DNA of 64,000 bases, from positions 394,404,561-394,468,560 of the forward strand of contig OX422208.1 of the NCBI GenBank assembly GCA_949130495.1, given 5' to 3'. The stretch's first letter is position 1. Each line of letters begins with the position of its first letter. The translations under genes were made by a program, and so were the position numbers. This document shows positions 58,663 to 64,000 of this stretch, piece by piece. The stretch comes from Sambucus nigra. Its lineage: Eukaryota > Streptophyta > Magnoliopsida > Dipsacales > Adoxaceae. The notes below the pieces were generated by a model, which searched no databases, had not been told where the DNA came from, and saw only the letters and a program-made list of their open reading frames with translations.

Positions 58663-60259
58663 TGATTAGGCATAAATTCTTCACATTTATCCCCTTAATT
58701 TCGGTATTTTTATGATCCCGTGCGGTATAAAAAACTTGGATTTGTCTCATCTTTTGGCTACTGACCCTTTTTGGCAAGTATTTCATATTTTGTGTATCTC
58801 CTATGTGTTTTACAGGTATTTCATGCAAGAAAGATGAAAAAGAGAACTCAAAATAGTGAAATAAACCAAGAATCGGGGAGTTGAAGGGCATTTTCGTAAT
58901 TTTTCAGCCTTAGTCCGGAGGTGGGGCCAACTGGAATGTTGAAGATATTTCAATTACAAAAACACTGGAAAAAACGGCACCTCAATCCGAGCTACGGTGA
59001 AGAAGTTATGCCAATTTGAAGTTGAGAAAAAATCCAAGAAAAAAAGTTGCCAAACCCTGGGACCGGTCCGCCCTGGGACCAGTCCGCCCCTACCCCGGAC
59101 CACAAGCAAACCGAAGAGGGAAAAAATAAAAGGAACCGGACCGGTCCGCCCCAAAAATAAAAGAACCGATCCGCCTAGAAAGCAGACCGGTCCGCCTACG
59201 GCCTAGACCGGTCCGGCCCTCGAGATTTGCAAATCTTTTCTGTTTCAAAGGAGAATCCTAGTGCAGCTGAAATTCCTAAATTCATGGAGGGTATAAAAAC
59301 CCGATTTATTATTGTTATTAGGACGTATTTTTAGATAGGAAGTAGTTAGTTTTTCTTTTTTTTCAAAAAACCCTAGTTTAGAAAAATATTCCCAATTTTA
59401 ATTCATAAATGGAAGATTGATTCAGAGATTAGTGGATTACCAGTTTCATTCCTTATTGCAGTTACTGCTTGGGTAATTTTAGTGAGTATTTATTATTGCC
59501 AATTCTTTTCTACATCTAATTACGATTTTCCTTAGAGTAATTATGAATTCCTGCATCTCAATCCCTGTTTTCATCACTTTCATCATGCTAGGCTAGATTT
59601 TCTAAGGTCGGGATACATGAACCCAACTTGATGTGTTAATTGTATGTTTATAACGTTAGTCCTCTGAATTTGGTGATTGAATACGACCGTATCGCGTAGG
59701 AGCATAACAATTGTAGGTCTTTATATCTCGTTTTCCTCTGGGTAACCGTGATGATTTAGAATGCAATTCGAGTGTTACTATTGAGATACTGATTTACTCG
59801 TCCTCAGATTAAGTATGACGCGGGCTTGAACCTCGTATACATAATGCTTGGGAGTACTAAATTCCGGGTCAATTTAATCAGTTAAATTCATGATTAGTAT
59901 TATAGATGAAATTCACTAGGGTTGGGGGATTGTATTCCCGTCCTATTTTTCTTATCACTTAGTCAAACGTTTTAAATCGAGTTTTCATTCATATTTTAGG
60001 TAAATTAGTGTAGTTGCATTTTTTCATAATTTCATCATTGCACCTAGTTGTAATCGTTCCTCACAACCAAATCATTTTCTTTTTCTTTTTCTTTTTCGAG
60101 TCAGAGTTAGGGTTCCTCCATCATTTCCCGTCGTCACAACTTCTTGGTCCATTTTCCCTGTGGATACGATCCCGTCTTACCGGGTTTATTACTAACGCGA
60201 TAGGCTTGCACTTGAGCCTAGAGTGAACGCACATTAGAGACACATTCTGAGTCGTGTCA
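58663..60259 (+). repeat. 5' LTR of the Athila-like element
   Basis: The right end is firm: GTCGTGTCA six bases before the primer site. The left end is placed at TGATTAGGCATAAATTC because gag of the older element stops there; TGATTGATTAGG four bases earlier is an alternative. A TATA-like GTATAAAAAA lies near 58725. Confidence 0.75.
59059..59222. promoter_or_regulatory. Palindromic GGACCGGTCCGCC phrase cluster in the Athila-like LTR
   Basis: Repeats of GGGACCGGTCCGCCC: five with the perfect GACCGGTC or GGACCGGTCC core and two with one change (GACCAGTCC, ACCGATCC), plus a GGACC half-phrase, within 165 bp and about 340 bp after the TATA-like site. A 69-codon frame across it is a by-product. Confidence 0.75.
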
Positions 60260-60265
60260 AGTTTT

Positions 60266-60283
60266 TGGCGCCGTTGCCGGGGA
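60266..60283 (+). promoter_or_regulatory. Primer-binding site for tRNA-Asp
   Basis: TGGCGCCGTTGCCGGGGA is the 18-base complement of the tRNA-Asp 3' end, the usual primer of Athila-type elements. Confidence 0.93.
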
Positions 60284-60409
60284 ACTAGGTAGACTTAGGA
60301 TTAGATTGAGTCAATCCAAAGCTTTGACCAAAAATTTCCAAAAATCCAAAAACATAAAAAAAAATCAAAAAGCCCAAAAAGATTCACCGTCATCTCTTAT
60401 AAGCTGTTA

Positions 60410-62860
60410 ATGCAAAATTCTGAACTCACTCCCACACCTCATAATACTCCAACCAGCATTCACGAAAATCCAATCGTTGAGTACGACCCCGATAGTCCCT
60501 ACACTCCTAATGCCCCACAGTTCTGGATTCCACCTCCCACACCGTCACACTCAATCTCCACTAACACTCCGTTTTCCTTTTTAGGACACACCTCTGAGCA
60601 CACTTCGAGCACACCAAGTGAGAGCACTGAGTCGTTAAGTGAGAGAGAGATGTCGCACCACAGTAATGCACCCACCGGTGAGGAAGAGCCCCCATACCGC
60701 CTGCTGAGAGAATTCTTATATCCCGAGCGCACTGTCACTCCAGGATGCATTATACTCTCATATAATGCCGGGCAATTCCGTTTCAAAAATGGAATGATCC
60801 AGATGCTACCACATTACCACGGTATGGATTCTGAAAAGCCATACCTCCATATTAGGGAATTTGAGGATGTGTGTGATACGCTCAATGATCAAACCTGCAC
60901 CCAAGAGGTGATCTGCCTCAAACTCTTCCCTTTCTCGCTCAAAGATAAAGCTAAGACCTGGCTATGGTCTTTACCTCCGAGCTCGATTCCATCTTAGAAC
61001 GAGTTACAATCGATATTTTTCAAGAAATTCTTCCCACCACATCGAAAATTTCCATAAAGGCTCAAATTCAAGCGTTCAGACAACCTGAAAATGAGCCATT
61101 TCATCGATGTCATGAGCGTTTCAATGAATTAGTTACTTCATGCCCCCATCACGGATTTGATGCAGTGCAAATCATCTCTTTTCTCTATAATGGGCTGAAT
61201 CTCAATTCTAAGCAACTTGTTGAAACCATGGGAAGTGGTCCCTTTGTCGACTTAGACGCCCAAGATGCGGAGCTTCATTTGAGGTATGTCGTCGAGACTA
61301 CCCAATCCTGGGATACCTCCGACCCTAATGCTCAAAATCGAAATCGTCAAGTGACCACCACTCCGTCAGTGTCCGGCCTATATCATGTAGAAAAGAATTC
61401 TATAGCAGACAGTCGGATTGATATACTTGAGAAAGAGATGCGAGACGTACGAGGGGTATGTGGAAGAGGATTAACGGGATCCATACTGAACCCCGTCGAG
61501 AAGGTGTGTGCTATTTGTGAGGCGGGCCATTCAACTGAGGAATGTCTGATGATACCCGCCTACAAAGTAATGCTTCAGGAGCAAGTTAGTGGTATAGGAG
61601 GATTTAAGGGTAATTTCGGTGCCCCGCACGGGAATTCAAACAACCCTTCATGGAAAAACCATCCCGGTTTTAGCTATGGGCAAAAACATGCCACAATGAA
61701 CCCTCCTTCACATGTTTCCCCTCCTCCACCACAACACTTCCAACAAACTCCACACATGCAAGGACATGTGCAAGCACCACCACCTCAAGGAGCATATATT
61801 TCGCCACCGCGGAGAACTCTCGAGGATACCATGAATCAATTCATCGCAAGCCAGACAGCAACCAATGCCAAATATGATCGTCTGATTGGCGACATAAATG
61901 TGAATTTGTCAAAGATACAATCCTCATTGAGTGTCCAAGAGAAGGGAAAGTTTCCTGCCCAGGGCCAAAGACCTCTCCAAGGTCAAACTAGTGTTAGCTC
62001 GACACCCCATGACCATCCTAAGCAATGTAGCGCAATTACCACTCTACGTAGAGGGAGAATAGTTGACTTGTCACCTCCCCCACAAGACGAACCTAAAGAC
62101 AAGGAGATTTCGCCTGGCACGAAAGAGGCCGAAGATGTCCCCTTGAATGAGAGTGATAAAGACGACACTAGTGAGCCCGATGTAGTAGTGAAACCACCCA
62201 CCGCGGCACCATTTCCTCAAAGGTTGATTCCTTCACATAAAGGAAACCCACGTGATGAAGTGCTAGACGTGCTAAAGCAAGTAAATCTGAACTTACCTTT
62301 CCTCGATGCCATTAAGCAAATTCCAGCTTATGAAAAAGTCATCAAAGACTTGTTGACAGTAAATAGAAATATGAAGGTAAAGAAACGTGTCTTTCTAGCA
62401 CAGAACGTGAGCTCCATTCTACTTAATGATCTCCTGCCTAAATTTAAAGATCCCGGTGCACCCACCATTTCCTGCATCATTAGAGAAAATAAAATCGAAA
62501 AGGCCTTACTAGATTTGGGAGCAAGTGTAAATATCCTCCCTTACTCCATTTATAGGCAACTTGACTTGGGCGACCTCAAGCCCAAAAAGGTCACTCTCCA
62601 ATTAGCGGATAAAATCGTGAAGATTCCACGTGGCATAATTGAGCATGTGATCGTCCAAGTTGACACCTTCTACTTCCCGGTAGATTTTTCATTTGGGACA
62701 CGGAGCCCTCCTTTACCTCAAGCAACCATGTTCCTATCATCCTTGGGCGCCCGTTCTTAGCTACGGCTAACGCAATCGTCAATACTCGGAACGGGTGAAT
62801 GCAACTCACTTTTGGAAACATGACTTTAGAGACCAACATCTTCCATATCACCCAACAGAC
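60410..62860 (+). pseudogene. gag-pro: Athila-like gag-protease polyprotein
   Basis: Starts MQNSELTPTPHNTP and runs in one frame through a Pro/Ser-rich leader, MLPHYHGMDSEKPYLHIREF, LKLFPFSLKDKAKTWLWSLP, to a TAG at 60995 where the family has Trp (S-W-x-E-L). After FFKKFFP it shifts frame near 61040 and continues open to 62760: FRQPENEPFHRCHERFNELV, CPHHGFDAVQIISFLYNGL, knuckle CAICEAGHSTEEC (C-x2-C-x3-H-x4-C), a Pro-rich linker and a coil-like stretch. Then FPQRLIPSHK, LPFLDAIKQIPAYEKVIKDL, the protease site ALLDLGASVNILPYSIYRQL and LQLADK. A second frameshift near 62720 leads into ILGRPFLATANAIVNTRNG, TGA, and LTFGNMTLETNIF. Few lesions: comparatively young. Confidence 0.9.
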
Positions 62861-63059
62861 AGGGGAAGAAGATGATCTTCACGCGATAAGTTTCATAGAT
62901 GAGATCATAGAGGAATACTTTGAGGAGAAGTATTGTGGAGACACCTTAGGATCCTCTTTAGTGTCAAATCACGAGTATAAAGGGTCCCACAAGAGAGAGA
63001 CGTTAGGGGTGTGACCTATTTCATCAAGTAATAGTGGTAGTTGTGACGATGAGAGAAAA

Positions 63060-63086
63060 GTGGGGGAGAGGTGTGTAATGACCGTA

Positions 63087-63124
<38 letters not shown>

Positions 63125-63653
63125 TAGAAGAGAGAAAAATGGTGGAATTAGAGATCGAGCAAGTAAGAGAGGACGTAGGTACCACAAGAGAGAGAGAGAT
63201 CTAGGGGACATGAGCATGGAAGAATTTGAAAGAGAATTCGGCCCAGTGGATGAGAGCCTTACTGTTGAAGTCCAATCCCTATTGGACCCTTGTAGTCACT
63301 TAGACGAAAGTGAATTGAAAAAAAAAATTGATGAATTCCTTCGTTGTGACAATCCACCCCCACCACTAGAGGCCCCGAAGGCGAGTGAGGAGAAAAGTTG
63401 TGGTTCATCCGACTTAGAGCCCGACCCATGCATCTTAAAAATTGAAAGAAACCTAGGTGTTCCCTCCGAGGCAGCGAACGCAGACCACGCTTTGAGTAAG
63501 CATCACGAGGATCCCTTTCCAATTAGTCACGATGAGTCTTCCGGTCTACCCTTTATCTATGGGCGAGGTCCCAACTTGTTCCGATTGTTGGAATACAATC
63601 CTAGGACGGGAGTGACAAGGAGAGCATCGAACCCCGTAAGTGGGGTCGGGTGA
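63060..63653 (+). CDS. Short frame after the Athila-like protease, unknown
   Basis: 197 codons open; the first 35 come from a GA repeat (RERERERER). From MSMEEFEREFGPVDESLTVE onward the composition is acidic, with DESELKKKIDEFLRCDNPPP, EAPKASEEK and a C-terminal PFIYGRGPNLFRLLEYNP. No reverse transcriptase motif is present. Its position and acidic, proline-containing style fit the linker between protease and reverse transcriptase of Athila pol, with the rest deleted. That is a weak inference, and it may not be a gene. Confidence 0.3.
63089..63120. repeat. (AG)n microsatellite
   Basis: Sixteen uninterrupted AG units. Confidence 0.95.
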
Positions 63654-64000
63654 GTTTGTGGAGAGATGAGAAGTCATCGCACCCCCGACGCGTATGGGGT
63701 GATTGTTGTTGTATTTTTTAGTCATGCATGAGTGTCATATAGTGTCTTGTTGCATTTTAAGATTTGTTTGTTTTATTTTTCCGCACTTTTCATTTGCCTT
63801 GAGTTAGATTTTTGTCCTTTTTGCTTGAGGACAATGCAAAAGTCTAAGTTAGGGGGGGGCACAAGTGCGTATTTCTAAAACTTCACAAATTTTCAAAAAT
63901 GCCTAGAAATTTCCAAAAAAATCATAAAATTTTGAAAAATCCAAAAATATTTTTGTTCAAAATAAATAAAAATTGGAACTCAAATTTTTCAAAAAATATC
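63654..64000 (+). other. 3' untranslated region and candidate polypurine tract of the Athila-like element
   Basis: TTGCTTGAGGACAATGCAAA followed by GTCTAAGTTAGGGGGGGGC (63839-63860) is the conserved end-of-internal-region signature of Athila/Tat elements. The following AT-rich stretch of AAAATTTCC and AAAATTTTG repeats is not LTR-like, so the 3' LTR is further right. Confidence 0.55.

Larger units (their letters stand above)
58663..64000 (+). mobile_element. Athila-like Ty3/gypsy element, left part, with gag and protease but no visible reverse transcriptase
   Basis: LTR 58663-60259, tRNA-Asp primer site, gag-protease frames to about 62860, then a short frame of unclear nature, a 3' region with a G run, and the window edge. 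The primer type and gag/protease wording are Athila. Reverse transcriptase, RNase H and integrase should span about 2.5-3 kb after the protease, but only about 1 kb separates it from the G-rich tract at 63852. The element therefore looks internally deleted and non-autonomous. It inserted into the gag of the second Tekay-like element. The right LTR lies outside the window. Confidence 0.85.

Noticed and set aside
58997..59206. Frame of 69 codons across the Athila-like phrase cluster
   Set aside because: Its length comes from the repeated GGACCGGTCCGCC phrases; it lies in LTR leader sequence.

Overview
This is nuclear DNA of a flowering plant. The window is AT-rich, has no prokaryotic operon structure, and is filled with nested LTR retrotransposons of typical plant lineages: Ty3/gypsy Tekay-like and Athila-like, Ty1/copia SIRE-like, and a large non-autonomous LARD-type element. 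The only host-type coding sequences are a decayed plant-mobile-domain-like gene at the left edge and a FAR1/FRS (MULE-transposase-derived) gene broken into pieces. Species cannot be named from the sequence. Family calls rest on motifs read by eye; no database search was possible.

Layout. 1-2455: degenerate minus-strand gene with a plant-mobile-domain-like block and a coiled coil. 2524-3206: six copies of a 114-bp tandem repeat. 3542-3641: TA/GA microsatellite. 4031-14586: complete but defective Tekay-like gypsy element (3.0-kb LTRs, target-site duplication TATAC). 14903-49560: one FAR1-like gene in three pieces. It is split by SIRE-like copia element 1 (15563-41920, duplication GAGGG) and by minus-strand SIRE-like element 2 (42373-49281, duplication TCATA). 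Inside the 5' LTR of SIRE element 1 lies a 16.5-kb compound LARD (17412-33917, duplication CTAAG) with the structure LTR-internal-LTR-internal-LTR. 49561-52207: decayed AT-rich DNA with old relatives of a LARD hairpin module. 52208-58662: left part of another Tekay-like element, its gag split by a 3-kb insertion and then cut by an Athila-like element (58663 to window end) that keeps gag and protease but shows no reverse transcriptase or integrase.

How the parts fit. The Tekay-like element, the LARD and the 52-kb LTR share the same initiator-Met primer-binding site and a similar stretch just after it. The first two also share the polypurine end of the internal region. The LARD internal region keeps only traces of RNase H and integrase, so it was probably copied by proteins of a Tekay-like relative. 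Three signals stand out. (1) A roughly 115-bp hairpin-forming module occurs three times per LARD internal domain, with diverged copies near 50 kb. (2) Clusters of short self-complementary CpG-rich phrases lie in the transcribed part of LTRs of at least four unrelated families. (3) The middle LTR of the LARD is a chimera of the outer two, recording an unequal crossover.
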